A program made the position numbers and the translations under genes. A stretch of 15,762 nt of DNA, from NCBI GenBank assembly GCA_003520555.1, contig DOUO01000037.1:12813-28574 (forward strand), in the 5' to 3' direction. The DNA comes from Oscillospiraceae bacterium (lineage in GTDB: Bacteria; Bacillota; Clostridia; Oscillospirales; Acutalibacteraceae). Each line of letters starts with the position of its first letter. Positions within the stretch are counted from its first letter, which is position 1. The notes under the pieces are model-generated. The model made no database searches. It was not told where the DNA came from and saw only the letters and a program-made list of their open reading frames with translations. Positions 7,622-14,397 of the stretch are shown here, one piece after another.

Positions 7622-7675
7622 CAATAATGCCGCTTTTAACGGCAAATACCTCTTAAACAATCCTACGGAGGAAAT

Positions 7676-8389
7676 ATGGAAAAATACCGCAAGGAAAGCA
7701 GTCTGAGTGACGAATACCTCGAACTGCTTATAAAGCATACGCTGTTCAGCGGACTTGACAAAAATCAAATCAGCCGGTTTATTGCCTTTGCTAAGCCTTA
7801 TTTAATTGAGCTTGAGCAAGGTCAGGCGGCACGGCTTACCGGCGGACTTTCAAACCACCTCGGCGCCGTGTTTTCGGGCGAGGTGATTGTGTACGGAATT
7901 GATTATTCCGGCAACCGTCTGCTTCACAATCACATCGGCTCAAACCAAACCAGCGGCACGCTGTTTTCAATCCTTGACTACATCAACACTCAGGTCGAGG
8001 TTGAGGCAAAGGAGCAAGCCGTTATGCTGATGATAAACCGCGACGCGATTTATCAGGTAAACGAAGCGCTGGCGGTTATTCAGCACCGTCTGCTTGTAAA
8101 CATGATAGAATCCCAGCGCAGCATGTTCCGCGACCTGTCGCTTCATCTTTACTGCCTTTGCCAGCGCAGCATACGCGACAAAATTTTGAAAATACTTTAC
8201 TTTTTTGCCGAGCAAAACCGCAGCTATGAATTTGACATTCCGTTTTCGCGCGAGGATTTGGCAAATTACCTTGCCGTTGACCGCGCCTCGCTTTCGCGTT
8301 CGCTCGGCGAGCTTAAGGCTCAGGGCATAATTGACTTTAAAAAAAATCACTTTAAGGTGCTGTCTACTCAGTACTTTCAATACGACTGA
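7676..8389 (+). CDS. Crp/Fnr-family transcriptional regulator
   Basis: A 237-residue Crp/Fnr-type regulator: an N-terminal cyclic-nucleotide-binding-like beta domain (about 21-120), a long dimer helix (about 128-155) and a C-terminal winged helix (about 188-228) with FSREDLANYLAVDRASLSRS as the DNA-binding helix-turn-helix. The only cysteines are Cys160 and Cys162 (YCLCQRS) at the hinge, so the N-terminal Fe-S cysteine set of true Fnr is absent. The arginine/serine phosphate cassette of cAMP-binding Crp is also not evident, so the signal is unknown. GGAGG precedes the ATG. The gene diverges from rnfC and leads an operon with azlC (14-base gap), azlD and mntP. It is the obvious candidate to control rnf and itself, by inference from position. 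Confidence 0.9.
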   Translation: MEKYRKESSLSDEYLELLIKHTLFSGLDKNQISRFIAFAKPYLIELEQGQAARLTGGLSNHLGAVFSGEVIVYGIDYSGNRLLHNHIGSNQTSGTLFSILDYINTQVEVEAKEQAVMLMINRDAIYQVNEALAVIQHRLLVNMIESQRSMFRDLSLHLYCLCQRSIRDKILKILYFFAEQNRSYEFDIPFSREDLANYLAVDRASLSRSLGELKAQGIIDFKKNHFKVLSTQYFQYD

Positions 8390-8403
8390 AAGGGTTTTGG
8401 CAT

Positions 8404-9120
8404 ATGACAAAAACAACCCTGAAAAGGGCGTTTAAGGACAGCCTGCCGATTTTGGCAGGATATTTGGCGCTGGGTATGGGCTTCGGCGTAATGCTGCAAA
8501 GCAAGGGCTACAGCTTTTGGTGGGCGCTTCTTATGAGCTGCACAATGTTTGCGGGCTCCGGTCAGTACGCAGGCGTTGACTTTCTCGCGAGCGGCGCCAC
8601 AATCCTGACCACCGCCGTGATGACCTTTATTATCAACGCGCGCCACTTTTTTTACGGCTTTTCTCTGCTTGACAAATACAAGGGCGCGGGCGCGCTGAAG
8701 CCCTACATGATTTTCGGACTGACAGACGAAACCTACTCGATAGTCTGTTCAGCCAAGCTTGACGAAACAATAAATCCCAAAAAATACTACTTTTTCCTTA
8801 CCGCGCTTAACCACCTTTACTGGATTACGGGCTGCACCCTCGGCGCGGTTTTGGGCGAATTTCTTCCCTTTGACAGCAAGGGTATAGATTTCGCGATGAC
8901 CGCGCTGTTCATTGTAATTATGGTTGAACAGTGGATGAGCACCAAAGAGCACCTTCCGGCGCTTTTGGGCATTGCCACAACCGTAGTGTGCCTTATAATC
9001 TTCGGCGCGGACATGTTCATTATTCCAAGCATGGTGCTTATCGCGGCGGAGCTCCTTTTGTTCCGCAAAAAGCTTGACAAAACAGGCGCCGGGGAAAAGG
9101 AGGCGGACAAAGATGATTGA
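8404..9120 (+). CDS. azlC: AzlC-family branched-chain amino acid exporter, large subunit
   Basis: A 238-residue integral membrane protein of the AzlC family, the large subunit of the AzlCD exporter for branched-chain amino acids and their analogues. Family blocks are seen in AGYLALGMGFGVM near the N-terminus, MFAGSGQYAGVDFLA (about 48-62), FIINARHFFYGFSL (about 77-90) and FGLTDETYSI (about 105-114), with four to six hydrophobic segments. The start has only an AAAGGG-like ribosome site and lies 14 bases after the regulator gene, so it is cotranscribed. The 3' end overlaps azlD by 8 bases. Substrate beyond the family assignment is not determinable from sequence. Confidence 0.93.
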   Translation: MTKTTLKRAFKDSLPILAGYLALGMGFGVMLQSKGYSFWWALLMSCTMFAGSGQYAGVDFLASGATILTTAVMTFIINARHFFYGFSLLDKYKGAGALKPYMIFGLTDETYSIVCSAKLDETINPKKYYFFLTALNHLYWITGCTLGAVLGEFLPFDSKGIDFAMTALFIVIMVEQWMSTKEHLPALLGIATTVVCLIIFGADMFIIPSMVLIAAELLLFRKKLDKTGAGEKEADKDD

Positions 9121-9445
9121 CGTCAGACATTCGCTTATACTTGTGGCGGTAATGGCGGCAATCATGGCGTTTTTGCGCTTTTCGCCGTTCATTGCCTTTC
9201 CCGAGGGCAGAAAAAGGCCAAAGGTGGTAACATATCTCGGCAGTGTTCTGCCATATGCTGTTATAGGCATGCTTGTTGTATACTGTTTTAAGGGCGTAAA
9301 CGTGTTTTCCTATCCGTGGGGTATTCCCGAGCTTCTGGCTTCCCTGCTTGTGCTGGGGCTTCACGTCTGGCGCAGAAACACCCTTATCAGTGTGTTTTCG
9401 GGCGTTGCATTTTACATGGTACTGGTTCAGCTTGTTTTTAAATAG
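9113..9445 (+). CDS. azlD: AzlD-family branched-chain amino acid transport subunit
   Basis: A 110-residue membrane protein, the small partner of AzlC. I choose ATG 9113 because AAGGAGG lies 9 bases upstream and the protein then starts MIDVRHSLILVAVMAA directly with a helix; an ATG at 9074 would add 13 basic residues overlapping azlC more deeply. Three to four hydrophobic segments are visible, with LRFSPFIAFPEG and YLGSVLPYAVIGMLVVYC as family blocks. The ATG overlaps the azlC stop region by 8 bases, implying coupled translation and the usual one-to-one complex. Confidence 0.92.
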   Translation: MIDVRHSLILVAVMAAIMAFLRFSPFIAFPEGRKRPKVVTYLGSVLPYAVIGMLVVYCFKGVNVFSYPWGIPELLASLLVLGLHVWRRNTLISVFSGVAFYMVLVQLVFK

Positions 9446-9454
9446 AGGTAAATT

Positions 9455-10015
9455 ATGAGTTTTTGGGAAATTTTGATTATAGGCATGGGGCTTTCAATGG
9501 ACGCCTTCGCGGTGTCGGTTTGCAAGGGTCTTTCCGTCAAAAAAATAAAGCCGCGCCACTGCGTTATCGCAGGCGCGTACTTCGGAGGTTTTCAGGCGTT
9601 AATGCCCGTAATCGGCTGGCTTTTGGGCAGGCAGTTTGAAGGGCTTATTAAAAGCTTTGACCACTGGATTGTTTTCGCGTTGCTTACGCTTATCGGCGCT
9701 AACATGATTCGCGAAGCCTTTGGCGGAGGTGAAAGCCAAAACTCCTCGTTTTCACCCAAAACAATGCTTCCGCTTGCCGTGGCAACAAGCATTGACGCCC
9801 TTGCCGTGGGCGTAACCTTTGCGTTTTTGGACGTTGCCGTGCTGCCGTCGGCGCTCACAATCGGCGTTACAACCTTTTTGTTTTCCGCCGCCGGTACAAA
9901 AATCGGCGCGGTTTTCGGCGCGAAATTTCAGGCGAAGGCGGAATTCGCCGGCGGCGTAATTCTGATTCTGATGGGAATAAAAATTTTGATTGAGCATTTG
10001 GTTACAAACACGTGA
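9455..10015 (+). CDS. mntP: MntP-family manganese efflux pump
   Basis: A 186-residue, six-helix membrane protein of the MntP (YebN) family, which exports Mn2+. The two halves repeat the signature: MGLSMDAFAVSVCKGL near residues 11-26 (Asp16) and ATSIDALAVGVTFAFL near 110-125 (Asp114), the acidic residues expected to bind the metal. GAGGT precedes the ATG, and the gene begins 9 bases after azlD, so it is the last member of the crp-azlC-azlD operon. No yybP-ykoY manganese riboswitch can be placed before it, so its control must come from the operon promoter or elsewhere. No good terminator follows; only a weak TTTGA/TCAAA hairpin at 10038-10051. Confidence 0.93.
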   Translation: MSFWEILIIGMGLSMDAFAVSVCKGLSVKKIKPRHCVIAGAYFGGFQALMPVIGWLLGRQFEGLIKSFDHWIVFALLTLIGANMIREAFGGGESQNSSFSPKTMLPLAVATSIDALAVGVTFAFLDVAVLPSALTIGVTTFLFSAAGTKIGAVFGAKFQAKAEFAGGVILILMGIKILIEHLVTNT

Positions 10016-10051
10016 TTGTTTCAGCTCCGTTACCGCGTTTGACGTTTCAAA

Positions 10052-10642
10052 TCAGGCAAGCAAATCGAAAACGCCGTTTAAGCCCGAAAAGCTCATCACC
10101 GAAATAAGGCTTGAAATCTCGCTCAGCGGCTGTCTGCGGTCGGACGAAAGCCATTGACGGTAAACCGCAAGCATACCGCTGAAGCTGTAATTCAGTATAA
10201 TATCCGCCGCCGCGGGGTCAAGTGAAATCTGGCTCAGCATGGCGGCTTTTGTTTTTTCCTTAAGCAGCTCAATAATTGAGTTTGCCAGCTTTTGGTCGGC
10301 GTTCATTGTAAACACATAGGTAAAAAACTCGGGGTCTGACTCAACAAGCGCGGTCATGCGGTTCAAAAGCTGGTCGGCTCTGTCCATGTTGCGCTCAAAT
10401 TTAATTCCGCTTAATATCTTTTCATAGCTTTCGCCGATTTCATAAAGCATGTCGTCGGCAATTTGGTACACTCCCGAATAGTAATTGTAAAAGGTTTTGC
10501 GGTTGATGTTCGCCTCGCGCGAAAGCTCGGTAACGGTTATGTCGTTTGCGTCCTTTTGGGTCAAAAGCTTTGCAAACGCGTTGCGTATCGCGCGTTTTGT
10601 TTTAATTACCCGTAAATCGGTTAAGTTGCGTATCGGATTCAT
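10052..10642 (-). CDS. TetR-family transcriptional regulator
   Basis: A 196-residue TetR-type regulator. The N-terminal DNA-binding domain shows RVIKTKRAIRNAFAKLL (11-27) and the helix-turn-helix ITVTELSREANINRKTFYNY (35-54), the standard TetR signature. The C-terminal part is helical and holds an unknown ligand pocket; its style resembles the DhaS-like branch seen beside dihydroxyacetone-kinase-type genes, which fits the DAK2-domain gene fakA opposite, but this is only a resemblance. GGAGG lies 6 bases before the ATG. It is transcribed divergently from fakA over a 195-base gap and converges on mntP with a 36-base gap and no clear terminator. Likely targets are itself and fakA. Confidence 0.92.
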   Translation of the reverse strand: MNPIRNLTDLRVIKTKRAIRNAFAKLLTQKDANDITVTELSREANINRKTFYNYYSGVYQIADDMLYEIGESYEKILSGIKFERNMDRADQLLNRMTALVESDPEFFTYVFTMNADQKLANSIIELLKEKTKAAMLSQISLDPAAADIILNYSFSGMLAVYRQWLSSDRRQPLSEISSLISVMSFSGLNGVFDLLA

Positions 10643-10667
10643 TACGTTCCTCCGTTCGACATTTTTC

Positions 10668-10706
10668 TACAAATTTATACAAATTTCCTGTTTATTGAGT
10701 ATTATA
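10668..10706 (-). promoter_or_regulatory. tetR promoter -10 and downstream direct repeats
   Basis: On the - strand TATAAT (10706-10701) is a clean -10; no good -35 is seen 17 bases upstream. Just downstream of the predicted start are two copies of TACAAATTT (10668-10676 and 10678-10686, + strand reading) spaced 10 bp apart, one helical turn, which may be an operator. Confidence 0.5.
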
Positions 10707-10760
10707 CCACAAAAACATCGAATTTTGTTTCTTATTCTACAAAATAAGTTTAAAACGTAT

Positions 10761-10789
10761 ATGACATTTTTTTTGATTTATTGTATCAT
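10761..10789 (+). promoter_or_regulatory. Predicted fakA operon promoter
   Basis: ATGACA (10761-10766), a 17-base spacer containing a T8 run, and TATCAT (10784-10789). The predicted start is near 10796, leaving a leader of about 42 bases. A 6-bp inverted repeat CTTATT-N6-AATAAG (10731-10748) lies just upstream of the -35 and could bind a regulator such as the divergent TetR protein. Confidence 0.6.
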
Positions 10790-10837
10790 TTATAGGAACG
10801 ACAATTACTTAAAACAGTATTATTTAGGACTGATATT

Positions 10838-12487
10838 ATGTCAAATAAACAACTCAGCGGCGCGATGTTTTGCAAAATGCTGTCCGGCGGAGCGGCTAAC
10901 TTAAGCAAAAACGCGCAAACCGTAAACGACCTGAATGTGTTTCCTATTCCCGACGGAGACACGGGCGACAACATGCTTTTAACCATTGACGCAGGCGTTT
11001 CGGCTTTGCGTGACGTCAAAGAAACGCCGCTTTTCATGGCGGTAAAAACCGCCGCCAACGGAATGCTTTTGGGCGCGCGCGGAAACTCCGGCGTAATATT
11101 ATCAAGAATTTTTGCGGGGCTTGCAAAGGGCTTGGACGGCGTTACGGAAGCCGACGTAACCGCGGTGTCGTACGCTTTCAGGCGCGCTGTTGACGAAGCC
11201 TACGGAGCGGTTTCAAACCCTGTAGAGGGCACAATTCTTACCGTGCTCAAGGACGGCGTGGGCTGCGCGGCGGCTCATGTTGACGGCAACAGCACGATTG
11301 AAAGCTTTTTTAAGCAAATGACGGACGAATTCAAGCTGTCGCTTGACCGCACGCCCGAGCTTCTTGACGTGCTCAGGGAAGCAGGCGTTGTTGACAGCGG
11401 CGGCGCGGGGCTTATTTACATTGCCGACGGCATGATTTCCGCGCTTGAGGGCAACTTTGAGGAGCATATCTCCGTTTCCCCGTCCGGCAAAAGAGTTAAC
11501 CTTGACGCCTTTACCGAGGACAGCGAGCTTGAGTTCGGCTACTGCACCGAATTTTTGCTCAGGCTTCAAAGAAGCAAGACAGACATTGAAAATTTTGATA
11601 TAAACGAGCTCATAAATTACCTTAACGGCGTCGGCGACTCCGTTGTGGCTTTTCGCGAGGGCAGCATTGTAAAGGTTCACGTCCACACAAAAAAGCCCGG
11701 CGACATCCTTAACCATTGCCAGCTTTACGGTGAATTTCTTACTACAAAAATGGAAAACATGACGCTGCAGCACAACGAAGTCCACGGGGAAGAAACCTTT
11801 GTGCCGAAGGTTACAAAGCCGCACAAGCCTTACGCTGTCATCAGCGTGGCGGCAGGCAAGGGCATAAAGGACACCTTTATTTCGCTCGGCTGTGATTATG
11901 TTGTGGACGGCGGTCAAAGCATGAACCCCTCCGCCGAGGATTTTCTTAAGGCGTTTGAAAGCGTAAACGCCGACGTTATATTTGTTTTCCCCAACAACGG
12001 CAACATAATCCTTACCGCCCAGCAGGCGGCTCAGATGTACAGCGCCGCCGATGTGCGCGTGGTAAACAGCAAAACAATAGGCGACGGCTACGCCGCTATT
12101 TCGATGATGGACACCTCGTCAAACAATACCGACGAAATTCTGGCGGGGCTTGACGAAATAATCAGCGGCGTTGTGACGGGCAATGTCTCAAAAGCCGTGC
12201 GCAACGCTCAAATGGACGGCGTTGAGGTGTCAAAGGGCGACTTCATCGGCTTTGCCAACGGTAAAATTATTTCCGACAGCCAAAACCGCAACGGCGCGGC
12301 GCTTGATTTGGCAAAGAAGCTTAACGCCGGAAGCTACGACATTTTGCTTGTCGTGTGCGGTCAGGACGCCTCCGCTCAGGAAACCGGCGCGCTTTTTGAA
12401 CAGCTCAGGGCGGAATACCCAAGGCTTGAAACAGTAATGATTGACGGAGGACAGCCGGTTTACGACTACATCATGATTTTTGAATAA
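10838..12487 (+). CDS. fakA: Fatty acid kinase FakA (DAK2-domain protein)
   Basis: A 549-residue protein of the usual FakA (YloV) length. FakA phosphorylates a fatty acid carried by FakB, giving acyl-phosphate for phospholipid synthesis. The N-terminal DhaL kinase domain (about 1-200) has NVFPIPDGDTGDNM, whose Asp39, Asp41 and Asp44 hold the Mg2+-ATP, then LLGARGNSGVILS (77-89), VEGTILTVLKDGV and GVVDSGGAGLIYIADG. The middle and C-terminal domains, including VVDGGQSMNPSAEDFL and FPNNGNIILTAQQAA, match the FakB-interacting part. The start is ATG 10838 with a modest AGGA 7 bases upstream. It is followed 14 bases later by a degV/fakB gene and then plsY. The gene is intact. Confidence 0.93.
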   Translation: MSNKQLSGAMFCKMLSGGAANLSKNAQTVNDLNVFPIPDGDTGDNMLLTIDAGVSALRDVKETPLFMAVKTAANGMLLGARGNSGVILSRIFAGLAKGLDGVTEADVTAVSYAFRRAVDEAYGAVSNPVEGTILTVLKDGVGCAAAHVDGNSTIESFFKQMTDEFKLSLDRTPELLDVLREAGVVDSGGAGLIYIADGMISALEGNFEEHISVSPSGKRVNLDAFTEDSELEFGYCTEFLLRLQRSKTDIENFDINELINYLNGVGDSVVAFREGSIVKVHVHTKKPGDILNHCQLYGEFLTTKMENMTLQHNEVHGEETFVPKVTKPHKPYAVISVAAGKGIKDTFISLGCDYVVDGGQSMNPSAEDFLKAFESVNADVIFVFPNNGNIILTAQQAAQMYSAADVRVVNSKTIGDGYAAISMMDTSSNNTDEILAGLDEIISGVVTGNVSKAVRNAQMDGVEVSKGDFIGFANGKIISDSQNRNGAALDLAKKLNAGSYDILLVVCGQDASAQETGALFEQLRAEYPRLETVMIDGGQPVYDYIMIFE

Positions 12488-12501
12488 AGGAGAATATAAA
12501 T

Positions 12502-13392
12502 ATGAGACCCGTAAAAATTTTGACAGACTCTTGTTCGGATTTACCCTTAGATTTGCGTGAAAAATATAACATAGACTACCTGAAAATGAACACCGTGCGC
12601 GACGGCAGGCAAACCCCGGCAAGCCTTGATTGGGAATATTTTACCCCGCACGAGCTTTATGACACAATCCGGGGCGGCAACCGCGTAACAACCACCCAGG
12701 TTCCCGAGGCAACCTTTGAGCACGACTTCCGCGCCGTGCTTGAACAGGGCTATGATATCGTTTACGTAGCCTGCGCGGGCAAGATGTCGGGTTCGGTTTT
12801 TACCGGAATCCATGTTGCCGAAAAGCTTGAAAAGGAGTACGACGGCGCAAAAATATACTGCGTGGATTCCCTGAACGCCTGTATGGGCGAAGGTATGCTG
12901 GCAATCAGGGCGGCTCAGCTCAGGGACGAAGGCAAGTCCGCAAAGGATATTTACAGCGAGGTTAACGCGGTAAGGAACAACGTTAACCAGTTTGTCACCG
13001 TGCACAACCTCAACGCGCTCAGGGCGGCAGGCAGAGTAACGGGTTCATCCGCGTTCTTCGGCAACCTTTTGGGCGTAAAGCCGATTATCGTATCCGACAA
13101 AACCGGCAACAACATTCCCATCAAGAAGGTGAAGGGCAGGGCAAATTCCATTGAGGAAATTGTAAATCTTACCGCCGAAGCCATTGAAAATCCCGAAGAA
13201 CAGACAATTTATGTTTTCCATTCCGACTGCGCGGCGGACGCGGACGAAGCCGCAAGGCTGCTTAAGGAAAAAATCAACTGCAAGGACGTTTACACGGGCT
13301 TCATCGGGCCTATTATCGGCGCTTCAATCGGCGCGGACGCAATCGCGATCTTTTCGTTCGGCAAAAACGTTGAAAGGTTTTCGCAGCAATGA
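12502..13392 (+). CDS. fakB: DegV-family fatty-acid-binding protein (FakB-like)
   Basis: A 296-residue DegV-fold protein. FakB proteins hold one fatty acid and present its carboxylate to FakA. Family blocks are KILTDSCSDLP (5-15), TTTQVPEATFEHDF (63-76), CAGKMSGSVFTGIHVAEKL (91-109, with Ser96), VDSLNACMGEG (121-131) and the AGRVTGSSAFFGNLLGVKPI stretch (176-195). The C-terminal block that usually reads GPVIGxHxGPG is here GPIIGASIGADAIA (269-282), so the conserved His is Ser and the GPG is GAD. This His normally helps bind the fatty acid carboxylate, so the pocket may differ. AAAGGAG precedes the ATG; the gene is between fakA and plsY, which supports the role strongly. Confidence 0.85.
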   Translation: MRPVKILTDSCSDLPLDLREKYNIDYLKMNTVRDGRQTPASLDWEYFTPHELYDTIRGGNRVTTTQVPEATFEHDFRAVLEQGYDIVYVACAGKMSGSVFTGIHVAEKLEKEYDGAKIYCVDSLNACMGEGMLAIRAAQLRDEGKSAKDIYSEVNAVRNNVNQFVTVHNLNALRAAGRVTGSSAFFGNLLGVKPIIVSDKTGNNIPIKKVKGRANSIEEIVNLTAEAIENPEEQTIYVFHSDCAADADEAARLLKEKINCKDVYTGFIGPIIGASIGADAIAIFSFGKNVERFSQQ

Positions 13393-14009
13393 CGGCTGTG
13401 TTAATAATTTCCGCCGCGGTTTCTTACCTTTCGGGCGGAATAAACGGCGCTATAATTTTATCAAGGCTTGTGTATCATGACGATATCCGCAAATACGGAA
13501 GCAACAACCCCGGCTTTACAAACTTCAAGCGCGTGTACGGCAACAACGCCGTAAGCTGGTCGGTAATCTTAATCGACGCGCTCAAAACCGTTTTGCCGGT
13601 GCTTGCGACCGCAATCGTCATGAACGCGCTTTACGGTCAGTGGCAGCTCGGCGCGCAGTTTTCGGGACTGTTCTGCATGATAGGCCACTGCTTTCCCGTT
13701 TGGTACGGCTTTAAGGGCGGCAAGGCGTTTATTACGGGCTTTGCCACAATTTGGTTTGTTGACTGGCGCATGACGCTTATCGCGATGGCGGTTTTCTTTG
13801 CGCTGCTGTTCACGCTTAAATATATGTCGGTCGCCTCATGCTGCGCAGCGGCGGTGTGCCCCGTGGCGCTGGCGTTTTTGGGCGTTTCCGATGTTTGGGT
13901 TGAAATTTTGGCAATCGCGGCTGCGGCGCTTGTAATTTGCAGGCATTACCCGAATTTCATCAAGCTTGCGCGCGGCACGGAATCAAAATTCACCCTGCGC
14001 GGCAAATAA
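13389..14009 (+). CDS. plsY: PlsY-type acyl-phosphate:glycerol-3-phosphate acyltransferase
   Basis: A 206-residue, multi-helix membrane enzyme that transfers the acyl group from acyl-phosphate to glycerol-3-phosphate, making lysophosphatidic acid. Motif 1 is weak (YLSGGINGAIILSR, 13-26, where SxPxG is usual). Motif 2 is KYGSNNPGFTNFKR (35-48) and motif 3 is IGHCFPVWYGFKGGKAFIT (98-116). The tail RHYPNFIKLARGTESKFTL matches PlsY. Differences from the common pattern (GSGNPGATN, FKGGKGVAT) make this a divergent member, possibly a second copy beside a canonical one elsewhere. Its ATG overlaps the fakB stop by 4 bases (ATGA). With fakA and fakB it completes a fatty-acid-to-lysophosphatidate route. 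Confidence 0.86.
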   Translation: MTAVLIISAAVSYLSGGINGAIILSRLVYHDDIRKYGSNNPGFTNFKRVYGNNAVSWSVILIDALKTVLPVLATAIVMNALYGQWQLGAQFSGLFCMIGHCFPVWYGFKGGKAFITGFATIWFVDWRMTLIAMAVFFALLFTLKYMSVASCCAAAVCPVALAFLGVSDVWVEILAIAAAALVICRHYPNFIKLARGTESKFTLRGK

Positions 14010-14013
14010 GCGG

Positions 14014-14042
14014 TTGCAATCCGGCTGTGTTTGTGGTATCAT
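14014..14042 (+). promoter_or_regulatory. Predicted promoter of the 85-residue membrane protein gene
   Basis: TTGCAA (14014-14019), a 17-base spacer and TATCAT (14037-14042) lie in the 56 bases between plsY and the next ATG. The gene can therefore be expressed apart from the fak operon, although no terminator separates them. Confidence 0.65.
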
Positions 14043-14065
14043 TAATTCAAGCGAGGTGAAGGGTT

Positions 14066-14323
14066 ATGACTCCCGAGGAAAAACACAGAAAAAAACGCTA
14101 CAACGCTTATGCCGTAATGATTTTGGGCATATTGATTATCATTGCCGGCTGTACGTTTTTGTACCATTACCTTGTGGTGGTGTTGGGTATGCTGGTGCTG
14201 TTTGCCGGCTTTATTTATAAGTCAAAGGTTGACCGCAAATACCGCGAGGAGGTTTTTAATATAACTCAAACCCCCGAAATCGACTTTTCGGCAATGGAAT
14301 ACAGACATAAAGACGACGAATAA
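14066..14323 (+). CDS. Small two-helix membrane protein, unknown function
   Basis: An 85-residue protein I do not recognise. A basic N-terminus (EEKHRKKRYN) is followed by two closely spaced hydrophobic helices (about 15-31 and 34-51), a basic turn (KSKVDRKYREE) and an acidic tail ending HKDDE. By the positive-inside rule both ends face the cytoplasm with a very short outside loop. GAGGTGAAGGG lies just before the ATG. It follows plsY with its own promoter and is closed by a strong terminator 4 bases after the stop. Nothing in it suggests an enzyme; a membrane or division-related role would be a guess. Confidence 0.75.
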   Translation: MTPEEKHRKKRYNAYAVMILGILIIIAGCTFLYHYLVVVLGMLVLFAGFIYKSKVDRKYREEVFNITQTPEIDFSAMEYRHKDDE

Positions 14324-14326
14324 CGC

Positions 14327-14355
14327 GCGCCGGCTCAACGAGCCGGCGCTTTTTT
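14327..14355 (+). terminator. Rho-independent terminator (fak/plsY side)
   Basis: GCGCCGGCTC (14327-14336), a 3-base loop AAC and GAGCCGGCGC (14340-14349) form a perfect 10-bp GC-rich stem followed by T6 (14350-14355). It ends the + strand transcript a few bases after the stop of the two-helix membrane protein. Confidence 0.94.
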
Positions 14356-14357
14356 AT

Positions 14358-14385
14358 AAAAAAGGGTTCGGCTAAAACCGAACCC
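14358..14385 (-). terminator. Rho-independent terminator of the lipoprotein gene
   Basis: GGGTTCGG (14364-14371) and CCGAACCC (14378-14385) form an 8-bp stem with loop CTAAAA. Read on the - strand it is followed by T6 (14363-14358). The T-runs of this and the facing terminator form one perfect palindrome (14349-14364). Confidence 0.9.
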
Positions 14386-14397
14386 GTGTTTCGTATT

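Noticed and set aside
7967..8416. 149-codon frame on the - strand
   Set aside because: It lies antisense to the Crp-like regulator and has no domain character; the + strand gene explains the region.
10038..10051. TTTGA-CGTT-TCAAA as a terminator for mntP
   Set aside because: Only a 5-bp AT-rich stem and no following T-run on either strand.
11213..11917. Long reading frame on the - strand, 234 codons
   Set aside because: It is fully antisense to fakA, which has strong family motifs; it has no recognisable domain and no promoter or ribosome site of note.
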